From assembly GCA_045651865.1 (NCBI GenBank), contig JAZRTC010000086.1, positions 1 to 22,619 of the forward strand: a DNA stretch of 22,619 bases. Reading direction: 5' to 3'. Position 1 is the stretch's first letter; each line of letters begins with the position of its first letter. Source of the stretch: RGIG1959 sp045651865 (GTDB lineage Bacteria; Bacillota; Clostridia; Oscillospirales; Acutalibacteraceae). Both the position numbers and the translations under genes were made by a program. The notes under the pieces are model-generated. The model made no database searches. It was not told the DNA's origin and saw only the letters and a program-made list of their open reading frames with translations. Positions 6,177 to 13,098 of the stretch are shown here, piece after piece.

Positions 6177-7454
6177 TTGAATTTTCTTGGATTTCTCGGT
6201 AAACCCCTTGGCATTGTGATGTCATGGATTTACAATCTGGTACCAAACTACTTTATCACGATTTTTCTGTTTACCTTTGCGGTACGACTGGTGCTGTTTC
6301 CTGTTTTCCTCAAGCAACAGAAAAGTGCGATGGATCGCGCCCGTCTGGCACCCGCGCTGGAGCGTCTCCAGAAAAAGTATGCCAACGATCGCAACAAACT
6401 GATGGAAAAGCAGCAGGCGCTGTATGAAAAGCACGGTGTCAGTATGACCGGTGGCTGCCTGCCGATGCTGCTGTCGATGGTGGTGCTGTTCGGTGTTATC
6501 GCCGCGATTTATGCGCCGCTGTCCAATCTCTCGTCGCCCGCTATGTCCGATCAGGTCATTGCCGTGGCACAGTATGCCATCCTCGGTGAGGGAGAGGGAA
6601 AACTGACTGAAAACGATTTAAAGGGCTACTACGGTGAATTGCGTCTGATGACCAACGCCGAAAAAGGCACCAATAAAGACGATATCATTGCCGAGCTGAA
6701 CGATCCTTCTGCCCAGGCGTTGCAACGCGCTTACAGCAAGGTGGAAATCGTCAAAAACGGCACGGTGAATGAAGAAAATTACAAACTCTATAAAACCTAT
6801 TTTGTCGAACAGCAGATGAACGGCAGAAGCGGTGAAGAGCTGTATGCCCAGATTGTTGAAATGAAAGATCAATTTGCCATTATGGACGGCAAATTCTCGC
6901 TTCTCGATCAACCGTGGAATCAGGATAACGGTCTCAAAGGTATCAACTGGCTGTGGCTGATCCCGTTGATCTCGGGTCTGACCTCGTTTGCGGTCAGCTA
7001 CATCTCGATGAGTTACAGCAAGCGTTCCATGCCGCAAAATCAGCCCGGTCAGGGTTGCACCAACAATATGATGCTGATTTATATGCCCGTGTTCTCCACC
7101 TGGATTGCGTTTACCGTACCGGGTGCTGTGGGTGTGTACTGGATCTTCAGCAATGTGCTGTCGGTGGTGCAAACTGCTCTGATGAATAAGATTTACGATC
7201 CTGCCAAGGCGCGTGCCGAAGCGGAGGCCGCTTATCTGGAGCGCCGCCGCCAGAAGGAAGAGGATAAAAAGCGCCTTGCCAAAGCGCGTCAGCGTGAGGA
7301 AGCGCTTGCCCGTCAGGAAGAGCAGGAGAAAGAGCGTCAGCGTGAAGCGTCCCGCGAAATGAACAAGAAAAAGAAAAAGGGACAAAGCAACGCACAGGCA
7401 AATAAAGCGGAAAACGAGGATGCTGTTGCCGAAAACAGCACCGATGAGGAATAA
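6177..7454 (+). CDS. yidC: Membrane protein insertase YidC/Oxa1 (long-loop form)
   Basis: YidC inserts proteins into the cytoplasmic membrane, alone or with SecYEG. The start is TTG at 6177, with AGGAGGA 6 bases upstream. Residues 1-45 hold the first membrane segment, with the groove arginine at 37 in VRLVLFP. A cytoplasmic helical hairpin (48-88) follows, then a segment at about 93-113 and two or three more at 257-277 and 298-335, with GVYWIFSN typical of the last. Two things differ from the roughly 260-residue Bacillus SpoIIIJ: an insert of about 140 mostly polar residues (116-255) between membrane segments, predicted outside, and an 80-residue highly charged Arg/Lys/Glu coiled-coil-like C-terminal tail (343-425). 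I found no lipobox at the N-terminus. Confidence 0.95.
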   Translation: MNFLGFLGKPLGIVMSWIYNLVPNYFITIFLFTFAVRLVLFPVFLKQQKSAMDRARLAPALERLQKKYANDRNKLMEKQQALYEKHGVSMTGGCLPMLLSMVVLFGVIAAIYAPLSNLSSPAMSDQVIAVAQYAILGEGEGKLTENDLKGYYGELRLMTNAEKGTNKDDIIAELNDPSAQALQRAYSKVEIVKNGTVNEENYKLYKTYFVEQQMNGRSGEELYAQIVEMKDQFAIMDGKFSLLDQPWNQDNGLKGINWLWLIPLISGLTSFAVSYISMSYSKRSMPQNQPGQGCTNNMMLIYMPVFSTWIAFTVPGAVGVYWIFSNVLSVVQTALMNKIYDPAKARAEAEAAYLERRRQKEEDKKRLAKARQREEALARQEEQEKERQREASREMNKKKKKGQSNAQANKAENEDAVAENSTDEE

Positions 7455-7474
7455 ATAGGGAGGAATTCCGTAGT

Positions 7475-8362
7475 ATGCGTAAGGAATGTGTAAAGGAAGC
7501 CGCATCGATCGAAGAAGCCAAAGCGCTGATTGCGGCAGAATTGGAAGCGGACGCACAGGATATCACCTTTGAAGTGATGCAGGAGCCGCAGAAAAAGACA
7601 CTCGGTCTGTTTGGCGGTGCCAACGCGATTGTCAAGGGTTTTGTGGATGTGAATGAGTCGCCCGCACAGCTCGCCAAAGCGTATTTGGAGCAAGTTCTCA
7701 GCAGTATGAATGCAGTTGCCGACATCGAAATCAAAGAGGACGAGGACGGCAAAGGTTGCTCGCTGATGATCGAAGGCGAGGATCTCGGTTTTATCATCGG
7801 TCGCCGCGGCGACACGCTGGATGCCCTGCAGTATCTGGTCGGTCTGGTGGCAAACCGCGGTCACGACGATTACTACCGCGTGACGCTGGATATCGGCAAC
7901 TACCGCGAAAAGCGCGAGCAGGCGCTGGCAGGTCTTGCACATAAGCTGGCTTCGCAGGCTGCCCGCACCGGTCGCAAGCATTCGCTTGAGCCGATGAACC
8001 CGTATGAGCGCCGTCTCATCCACACGGCTGTGCAGGATGTCAAGGGTGCAACCTCGTGGTCGGTGGGTAGCGAGCCCAACCGCCATGTTGTGATCGGTCC
8101 TTCCGATGACAACCCCAAGAAGAACAACCGCAACCGCCGTGGCGGCAAAGGAAACGGCAAGAGCGAGGGCCAGGCACAAAACGGCGGTCGCCGCGAGAAA
8201 TTGCGCGACAGCGAGTATGTGGTCAAGCCGCCCGAGCGCAAAATCCGCGAGTTTGTGTCGCGCAGCAACCCGCTGCCCGTAGCAGACGGTGCCACTCCTC
8301 CTGAGAAAACCAAGTCTTCAGCAGAGGATACGGCAACTCTGTACGGCAGAATTGATCTGTAA
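7475..8362 (+). CDS. khpB: RNA-binding protein Jag/KhpB (Jag-N, KH, R3H)
   Basis: KhpB (Jag, EloR, SpoIIIJ-associated protein) binds RNA, partners with KhpA and affects cell elongation in Gram-positives. In order: the Jag-N domain (about 1-58, with EPQKKTLGLFGG), a KH domain with GFIIGRRG at 105-112, and an R3H domain (about 172-207) with ERRLIH and SVGSEPNRHVVI. After residue 210 a long Asn/Arg/Gly/Lys-rich tail is probably disordered and nucleic-acid binding. A GGGAGGA site lies 10 bases before the ATG. It follows yidC by 20 bases and ends the rpmH operon. The 295-residue length is longer than Bacillus Jag because of the tail. Confidence 0.95.
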   Translation: MRKECVKEAASIEEAKALIAAELEADAQDITFEVMQEPQKKTLGLFGGANAIVKGFVDVNESPAQLAKAYLEQVLSSMNAVADIEIKEDEDGKGCSLMIEGEDLGFIIGRRGDTLDALQYLVGLVANRGHDDYYRVTLDIGNYREKREQALAGLAHKLASQAARTGRKHSLEPMNPYERRLIHTAVQDVKGATSWSVGSEPNRHVVIGPSDDNPKKNNRNRRGGKGNGKSEGQAQNGGRREKLRDSEYVVKPPERKIREFVSRSNPLPVADGATPPEKTKSSAEDTATLYGRIDL

Positions 8363-8370
8363 TAGTAATC

Positions 8371-8416
8371 AACACCCCAAATGTTTCACGTGAAACATTT
8401 GGTGTGTTTCTTTATA
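8371..8416 (+). terminator. Terminator of rpmH-jag operon with parS as its stem
   Basis: Bases 8371-8389 pair with 8390-8408 with only one mismatch (8376/8403), giving an 18-of-19 stem centred on parS, followed by T-rich sequence (TTTCTTTATA). It sits 9 bases after the jag stop. The stem is the extended parS palindrome itself. Confidence 0.7.
8382..8397. promoter_or_regulatory. parS: parS site 1 (perfect consensus)
   Basis: TGTTTCACGTGAAACA is the full 16-bp palindromic ParB/Spo0J binding site of Firmicutes and many other bacteria. It lies about 3 kb from the dnaA-rpmH gap and 195 bases before parA. Confidence 0.97.
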
Positions 8417-8418
8417 AT

Positions 8419-8427
8419 TTATCCACG
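8419..8427. promoter_or_regulatory. Possible DnaA box between the parS sites
   Basis: TTATCCACG differs from TTATCCACA only at the last base. It is a single isolated site, so a chance match is possible. Confidence 0.35.
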
Positions 8428-8466
8428 AAGCAGACACCTTCACAATTTTCTTTTCACTGTCCTTGA

Positions 8467-8482
8467 TGTTTCATGTGAAACA
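8467..8482. promoter_or_regulatory. parS: parS site 2 (one base off consensus)
   Basis: TGTTTCATGTGAAACA differs from the consensus only at position 8 (T for C), a substitution that breaks one central pair. It lies 85 bases after site 1 and about 50 bases before the parA -10 element, so ParB bound here could also influence parA transcription. Confidence 0.9.
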
Positions 8483-8527
8483 TTTTGAAAAAAATCTCAA
8501 AAAGGGCTTTTTTTGTGTGAATACCTG

Positions 8528-8536
8528 TGCTATAAT
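8528..8536 (+). promoter_or_regulatory. Extended -10 promoter of parA-parB
   Basis: TGCTATAAT is a full extended -10 element (TGnTATAAT). No good -35 sequence lies 16-18 bases upstream, only a T-run, which is typical of extended -10 promoters. The parA ATG is about 40 bases downstream. Confidence 0.65.
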
Positions 8537-8576
8537 ACCTCTTGTACTGAAAATTACAGGAAAGGGGCTGTTTTGT

Positions 8577-9341
8577 ATGGGAAAGATCATTGCGGTCGTC
8601 AACCAAAAAGGCGGCGTCGGCAAAACGACTTCCACGGTCAACCTTGCTTCGGCACTCGGTTTGTCGGGCAAAAAGGTGCTTTTGATCGATCTTGATCCGC
8701 AGGGAAATGCCACCAGCGGTGTCGGTCAGAGCAAACGGCAAAACAATGCCTCTGTTTATGATCTGTTGATCGGAGATGCCAAGCCGGAAGAAGCGGTGAT
8801 TCACACCGCGTTTACCAATCTGGATCTTCTGGCATCCGGTATTCAGCTGGCAGGCGCAGAAATTGAGCTGATCGAACTGCAACGCCGCGAAAACCGCTTA
8901 AAAGCGGCACTTGCGACGCTTCGCTCACAATACGATTTTCTGCTGATTGACTGTCCGCCCGCCCTCGGTTTGCTGACGCTGAACGCGCTTTGTGCCGCAG
9001 ACAGCTTTCTTGTGCCGATCCAGTGCGAATATTATGCGCTGGAAGGTCTGGCACAGTTGATGGATACCGTGCGCCGCGTGCGCCGTATGTATAACCCGTC
9101 ACTGGATATTGAAGGTGTTTTGCTGACAATGTATGACGGACGGCTGAATCTGACACAACAGGTTATTGCAGAGGTCAAAAAATACTTCCCGAAGAAGGTT
9201 TATGCCACGCCGATCCCGCGCACCGTGCGTCTGGCGGAGGCACCCAGCTTCGGCGAACCCATCCACTATTATGATAAAGGAAACCGCGGAGCCAAGGCGT
9301 ATCTGGAGGTTGCCGCGGAATTGATTGCAAAACAGAGGTGA
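8577..9341 (+). CDS. parA: Chromosome partitioning ATPase ParA/Soj
   Basis: ParA/Soj is a deviant-Walker ATPase that binds DNA non-specifically, works with ParB-parS in origin segregation and, in Bacillus, modulates DnaA. The 254 residues start MGKIIAVVNQKGGVGKTTST, with the signature lysine 11 and the P-loop lysine 16. VLLIDLDPQGNATSG is the A' region and LLIDCPPALGLLT the Walker B region. ATG at 8577 was chosen over the in-frame ATG at 8463 because AGGAAAGGGG lies just upstream of it and because the longer frame would translate through parS site 2 and the promoter. parB follows after 8 bases. Confidence 0.96.
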   Translation: MGKIIAVVNQKGGVGKTTSTVNLASALGLSGKKVLLIDLDPQGNATSGVGQSKRQNNASVYDLLIGDAKPEEAVIHTAFTNLDLLASGIQLAGAEIELIELQRRENRLKAALATLRSQYDFLLIDCPPALGLLTLNALCAADSFLVPIQCEYYALEGLAQLMDTVRRVRRMYNPSLDIEGVLLTMYDGRLNLTQQVIAEVKKYFPKKVYATPIPRTVRLAEAPSFGEPIHYYDKGNRGAKAYLEVAAELIAKQR

Positions 9342-9349
9342 CAAACACA

Positions 9350-10204
9350 ATGGCTACAAAGAAAGGTGGACTCGGCAAAGGCTTTGACGCGCTCTGGAAA
9401 GAGAGCAGTACCGAGGATGCGGGCAAGACTGTCACACTGCGACTTGTGGATGTTGCGCCCAACCCCGATCAGCCGCGCCGCCAATTCAAGGAGGATGAAC
9501 TGGCAGAACTTGCCGCATCCATTGAAAAACACGGCATTTTACAGCCGCTTCTGGTGCGCCCGATGCTGGATGGCTCGTATCAGATCGTCGCGGGCGAGCG
9601 CCGTTGGCGCGCGGCACGCATGGCAGGACTTGCGGAAGTCCCCGTGGTAATCCGCGAACTGTCCGATCAGGAAACGGCGGAGCTGGCGCTGATTGAAAAC
9701 TTACAGCGCGAGGACCTCAATCCGATGGAAGAAGCCCTCGGCTATCAGCGTCTGATGAAGGAATATGACATGACGCAGGAAGGGGTCGCGACAGCGGTCA
9801 ACAAATCCCGTCCTGCGGTGGCAAATGCCCTGCGTTTGCTGAAATTGCCCGAAGCGGTGGCGTCTATGGTGGCAGAAGGCACACTGTCGGCAGGTCACGC
9901 CCGCGCATTGTTGTCACTTGAGGAGGAAGCTCTGATGCTTGCCGCCGCCAAACAATGCGTTGAGCAGGAACTGTCGGTGCGCGAAGCCGAAGCACTGGTC
10001 AAAAAGATGAAAGCCACCCCGAAAAAAACCTCTGCCAAAAAAGAGTTTACCGCGTCCTTCGGCACGGAGGTTGCGTTGGCACTCGGGGAGCAGATGGGCC
10101 GCAAGGTGAAGGTCAATGCCGGCAAAAAAGGCGGCATCCTGCAAATTGAATATTTCGATGAAGAAGATTTACGATCTCTTGCAAAGTCTCTTGCAGGAGA
10201 ATGA
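9350..10204 (+). CDS. parB: Chromosome partitioning CTPase ParB/Spo0J
   Basis: ParB is a CTP-dependent clamp that loads at parS, slides and recruits SMC. The 284 residues show the basic N-terminus with LGKGFDALW that activates ParA, then the ParB/Srx domain with GERRWRA (82-88) and the arginine-rich ENLQREDLNPMEEA (116-129) that bind CTP. A helix-turn-helix follows (about 141-163, MTQEGVATAVNKSRPAVANA), and a C-terminal dimerisation domain ends in a Lys-rich stretch and a strand (GGILQIEYFDEEDL). ATG 9350 was preferred over the GTG at 9338, which would overlap the parA stop and lacks a well-spaced site; AGAGGTGA precedes the ATG. Confidence 0.96.
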   Translation: MATKKGGLGKGFDALWKESSTEDAGKTVTLRLVDVAPNPDQPRRQFKEDELAELAASIEKHGILQPLLVRPMLDGSYQIVAGERRWRAARMAGLAEVPVVIRELSDQETAELALIENLQREDLNPMEEALGYQRLMKEYDMTQEGVATAVNKSRPAVANALRLLKLPEAVASMVAEGTLSAGHARALLSLEEEALMLAAAKQCVEQELSVREAEALVKKMKATPKKTSAKKEFTASFGTEVALALGEQMGRKVKVNAGKKGGILQIEYFDEEDLRSLAKSLAGE

Positions 10205-10229
10205 ATATTACAGAAAGAAGTGTTGACAA

Positions 10230-11510
10230 ATGGTTGATATTAAACTGGTGCGCAGCAATCCCGATTTTGTGAAGGCTGCCGTGAAAAAACGCGAAATGGA
10301 TCTGGATACCGTCATTGACGAGATCCTGGCAATTGACGAGGAGCGCCGTGCGCTGACATCGTCCGTGGAGTCGCTCAAAGCGCGACAGAACGCCGCTTCC
10401 AAGCAGATTCCGCAGATGAAGAAAGCAGGCGAGGACACCACCGCGCTGATGGCGGAGATGAAAGAGCTGTCCGAGACCGTCAAAGAGGAAAATGCCAAGC
10501 TGTCCGCTCTGGAAGATAAGCAAAAAGAGCTGATGTTCTGCATCCCGAACCTGCCCGACGAGGATCTGCTCGCCGGCGGCAAGGAGAACAACGCGGCGGT
10601 GCATTATTTCAAAGAGCAGCCTGTATTTGATTTTGAGCCGAAAAACCATGTCGATCTGTGCGAGAGCCTCGGTCTGATCGATTATGAGCGCGGTGCGAAG
10701 CTCGGCGGCAACGGCAGCTGGGTGTATCGTGGCATGGGTTCGCGTCTGGAGTGGGCATTGCTCAACTTCTTCATTGACGAGCACATCGCCGACGGTTATG
10801 AGATGATCCTGCCCCCGCACATGCTCGGTTACGAGTGCGGCTACACCGCGGGTCAGTTCCCGAAGTTTGAGGAAGAAGTGTACTGGATTGGCAACCCGAC
10901 CAGCTCCGAGAAGCGTTTTATGCTGCCGACGGCGGAGACGGCGCTTGTCAACCTGCATCGCGGCGAGATTCTGACTCCCGACGAGCTTCCAAAAAAATAC
11001 ATTGCTTACACTCCCTGCTATCGCCGTGAGGCGGGCAGCTACCGCTCGGAGGAGCGCGGCATGATCCGCGGTCACCAGTTCAATAAGGTCGAAATGGTGC
11101 AGTACACCACCGCCGAAGGCTCGGATGAGGCATTTGAGGAGCTGGTGCGCAAGGCAGAGACGCTCGTGCAGAAACTCGGCCTGCATTATCGCCTTGAAAA
11201 GCTCGCCGCGGGCGACTGCTCGTTCTCGATGGCGCGCACTTACGATATCGAAGTGTGGATCCCCAGCATGGGCATCTATAAGGAAGTCAGCTCCGCGTCC
11301 AACGCGCGTGATTATCAGGCGCGCCGCGGCAACATCCGCTATCGCGGTGAGGACGGCAAGATGCACCTCGCACACACGCTCAATGCGTCGGGTCTGGCGA
11401 CCAGCCGCGTGATGCCCGCTATCGTGGAGCAGTATCAGAACGCGGACGGCTCGGTCACGGTGCCGGAAGTCCTGCGTAAGTATATGGGCGGCATTGAGGT
11501 TATCAAATGA
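10230..11510 (+). CDS. serS: Seryl-tRNA synthetase
   Basis: SerRS charges tRNA-Ser. The 426 residues have the N-terminal antiparallel coiled coil (about 28-105, Glu/Lys-rich heptads) that grips the long variable arm of tRNA-Ser, then the class II catalytic domain. TAE at 234-236 is the serine-binding loop. Motif 2 is CYRREAGS followed by ERGMIRGHQF (263-284). Motif 3 includes SGLATSRVMPAIVEQ near the C-terminus. It starts 25 bases after parB, with only a weak purine-rich site (AGAAAGAAG). Its TGA overlaps the ATG of the next gene (ATGA), so the two are translationally coupled. Confidence 0.97.
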   Translation: MVDIKLVRSNPDFVKAAVKKREMDLDTVIDEILAIDEERRALTSSVESLKARQNAASKQIPQMKKAGEDTTALMAEMKELSETVKEENAKLSALEDKQKELMFCIPNLPDEDLLAGGKENNAAVHYFKEQPVFDFEPKNHVDLCESLGLIDYERGAKLGGNGSWVYRGMGSRLEWALLNFFIDEHIADGYEMILPPHMLGYECGYTAGQFPKFEEEVYWIGNPTSSEKRFMLPTAETALVNLHRGEILTPDELPKKYIAYTPCYRREAGSYRSEERGMIRGHQFNKVEMVQYTTAEGSDEAFEELVRKAETLVQKLGLHYRLEKLAAGDCSFSMARTYDIEVWIPSMGIYKEVSSASNARDYQARRGNIRYRGEDGKMHLAHTLNASGLATSRVMPAIVEQYQNADGSVTVPEVLRKYMGGIEVIK

Positions 11511-12247
11511 TCTGTCCCGAAAAAATCAAGCCTGTTTATGAATGGCACACACAGGTCGCGACCTACGATGTCGGTCCCGACCGCTTGCTCACCCCGTCTG
11601 CTCAGTTGCGCCTGCAGCAGGAGGCGGGGGAGCGCCATTTCGGCGAAGGCGGACTGAATTTTGACGGCGTTGCGTCGTTTGGTATGGCGTTTGTGGTGTT
11701 GCAGAACAATGCGATTATTCACCGCCGTCCCGCGATCGGCGAAGCCATCACGGTCAAGACTTGGAGCCGCAATGTCAAAGGTATGCGCTTTTTCCGTTGC
11801 TACCGCTTTGAGGATGCGGCTGGCAATACCCTTATCGACAGCATCGCCAGCTTTGCGCTGGTGGATGTGACGGAGCATACCCTGCTCCGTCCGTCGCAGT
11901 TTCCTGCTGAGGTGGCGCATCAGCCTGATTTGCCGCACGGTTGTCCCGATCCCGCGAAGCTGAAGCTGCCCGAAACGATGATCCCGTGCGGAGAACACCT
12001 TGTGAAGCTGTCGGAACTGGATTTCAACGGGCATCTCAACAATACGCGCTATGCGGATATTGTGTTCGATAACCTGCCCGCGGGTGTTGCGTCTGAAATG
12101 AACGGGTTTTCCATCACCTTTTCACACGAAGCGAAGGGCGGCGACTGCTTACAGCTTGCTCTCGCGCAGAGTGAGGATGGTGCGTGGATGCTCACCGCGC
12201 AAAACGGCGAGCAAACCTGCTTCACCGCACAGATAAGAATGAGATAA
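11507..12247 (+). CDS. Acyl-ACP thioesterase (FatA/B-type, PF01643 family)
   Basis: This family releases fatty acids from acyl carrier protein; it has two tandem hotdog folds. The 246 residues show the first hotdog (about 10-140) with RLQQEAGERH and FVVLQNNAIIHRRP. The second contains LDFNGHLNNTRYADIVFD, in which Asp172, Asn174 and His176 match the D-x-N-x-H catalytic pattern of plant FatB enzymes. The sequence is full length for bacterial members. It begins inside the serS stop codon (ATGA overlap) and ends just before a strong terminator, so it depends on the parA-parB-serS transcript. Chain-length preference cannot be read from the sequence. Bacterial members are often linked to free fatty acid release or lipid remodelling; a role here is inference. 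Confidence 0.92.
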   Translation: MICPEKIKPVYEWHTQVATYDVGPDRLLTPSAQLRLQQEAGERHFGEGGLNFDGVASFGMAFVVLQNNAIIHRRPAIGEAITVKTWSRNVKGMRFFRCYRFEDAAGNTLIDSIASFALVDVTEHTLLRPSQFPAEVAHQPDLPHGCPDPAKLKLPETMIPCGEHLVKLSELDFNGHLNNTRYADIVFDNLPAGVASEMNGFSITFSHEAKGGDCLQLALAQSEDGAWMLTAQNGEQTCFTAQIRMR

Positions 12248-12261
12248 AGAACATATGTTCT
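12248..12261. other. Perfect 14-bp palindrome after thioesterase stop
   Basis: AGAACATATGTTCT is a perfect palindrome immediately after the TAA at 12245-12247 and before the terminator. It could be a regulator site or part of the 3' RNA structure; its position downstream of a gene makes the latter more likely. Confidence 0.5.
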
Positions 12262-12264
12262 GCT

Positions 12265-12303
12265 AAAAAACACCCCCACAGAGCCTCTGTGGGGGTGTTT
12301 TTT
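12265..12303 (+). terminator. Strong bidirectional terminator
   Basis: A 13-bp perfect GC-rich stem (12271-12283 with 12285-12297; the innermost pairs must open for a loop) is flanked by six A before and six T after. It closes the parA-parB-serS-thioesterase operon and, read backwards, protects against transcription from the - strand block. Confidence 0.95.
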
Positions 12304-12400
12304 ACGAAGTATGATCGATTGGTGCCACACCATATCGGGAGCGTCCGAGACCGATGCAAAATGCAATGCGTGTCCTACAATACTACCGTCAGTTCCGGAT

Positions 12401-12435
12401 AAAACAAAAAGAGTCATTCCTTTCGGAACAACTCT
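12401..12435 (-). terminator. Terminator of tRNA-Gln
   Basis: On the - strand, AGAGTTGTTCC (12435-12425) and GGAATGACTCT (12420-12410) form a stem with two internal mismatches around a GAAA tetraloop, followed by TTTTTGTTTT (12410-12401). It begins 10 bases after the tRNA CCA. Confidence 0.85.
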
Positions 12436-12444
12436 CTTGTTTTA

Positions 12445-12518
12445 TGGCTGCGGAACTAGGATTCGAACCCAGACAGACGGAGTCAGAGACCGTAGTGCTA
12501 CCCTTACACAATTCCGCA
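12445..12518 (-). tRNA. tRNA-Gln (anticodon CUG)
   Basis: The 74 bases fold into a full cloverleaf. The acceptor stem is TGCGGAA/TTCCGCA, the D arm is GTGT-AAGGGTA-GCAC, the anticodon arm is ACGGT-CTCTGAC-TCCGT with anticodon CTG at positions 34-36, the variable loop is CTGT, the T arm is CTGGG-TTCGAAT-CCTAG, and discriminator G and CCA are encoded. U1-A72, G73 and the U31-U39 mismatch are also seen in known glutamine tRNAs. It is a single tRNA gene with its own promoter and terminator. Confidence 0.96.
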
Positions 12519-12536
12519 ATATTCATAACGGGTATT

Positions 12537-12564
12537 ATTATACCGCATTCTCGGCATTTGTCAA
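12537..12564 (-). promoter_or_regulatory. Promoter of tRNA-Gln
   Basis: On the - strand, perfect TTGACA (12559-12564) and perfect TATAAT (12537-12542) are spaced by 16 bases. They lie 18 bases upstream of the tRNA 5' end, as expected for a strong stable-RNA promoter. Confidence 0.9.
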
Positions 12565-12616
12565 GAGGTTTTTGAAAAAAACTTACGGATAAAAAGGGAT
12601 GGCGGGTTTTTATAAT

Positions 12617-13045
12617 TCAACTATTCAACAGCTCCATCGCCTGAACATATTTTTCGCGGCGGGCGAGTGCTTTCTCATCCACCACATCCAGACGGGTAAT
12701 ATCGGAATTATGTCGCAGATCGGCGAGTTTGACGGCTTTGGCAATCGGATTTTCCTTGATCGCCGCGACATACTCCATATACGGCACAGCAGGGTCGTGG
12801 GTGAGCAGTCTGAGTGCATCGATGACCGCATCGCCGAATCCCATGGCGGCAAGATCGTCGAGCGTGTAGTCGGTGTCCTCTGCCACATCGTGGAGCAGCG
12901 CCGTGACGACGGTGTCTTCCGCGTCCATCTGCTCCGCCAGATGGAACGGATGGAACACATACGGCATTCCGCTTTTGTCGCGCTGGTCTTTATGCGCTTC
13001 AAAGCACAGGCACAGTGCCTTCTTTGTTTTCTCGGTATAGATCAT
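12617..13045 (-). CDS. Stand-alone HD-domain hydrolase of RelA/SpoT type
   Basis: This 142-residue protein is a single HD phosphohydrolase domain with the Rel/Mesh1 pattern: DKSGMPYVFHP (His32), ALLHDVAEDTD (His52-Asp53, Glu56-Asp57) and VKLADLRHN (Asp109). In the (p)ppGpp hydrolase domain of Rel these are the manganese ligands His, His-Asp and Asp plus the catalytic Glu-Asp pair. No synthetase or TGS/ACT domain is attached. It may be a small alarmone hydrolase or a hydrolase of another nucleotide. GAGGTGA precedes the ATG. It lies 53 bases behind the APC permease, on the same strand, with a possible extended -10 (TGCTATACT, 13066-13074) in the gap. The family is certain; the substrate is inferred. 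Confidence 0.85.
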   Translation of the reverse strand: MIYTEKTKKALCLCFEAHKDQRDKSGMPYVFHPFHLAEQMDAEDTVVTALLHDVAEDTDYTLDDLAAMGFGDAVIDALRLLTHDPAVPYMEYVAAIKENPIAKAVKLADLRHNSDITRLDVVDEKALARREKYVQAMELLNS

Positions 13046-13098
13046 GTTGCATCACCTCGTTATTCAGTATAGCACGGACTGTGGATTTTATATCGTTT

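Noticed and set aside
8463..8576. N-terminal extension of parA (MMFHVKH...)
   Set aside because: The extension is the translation of parS site 2 and the promoter; the ATG at 8577 has a proper ribosome site and gives the normal ParA N-terminus.
12304..12400. Possible small gene between the terminators
   Set aside because: No ribosome site with a sensible frame; the 97 bases between the two terminators hold nothing I can support.
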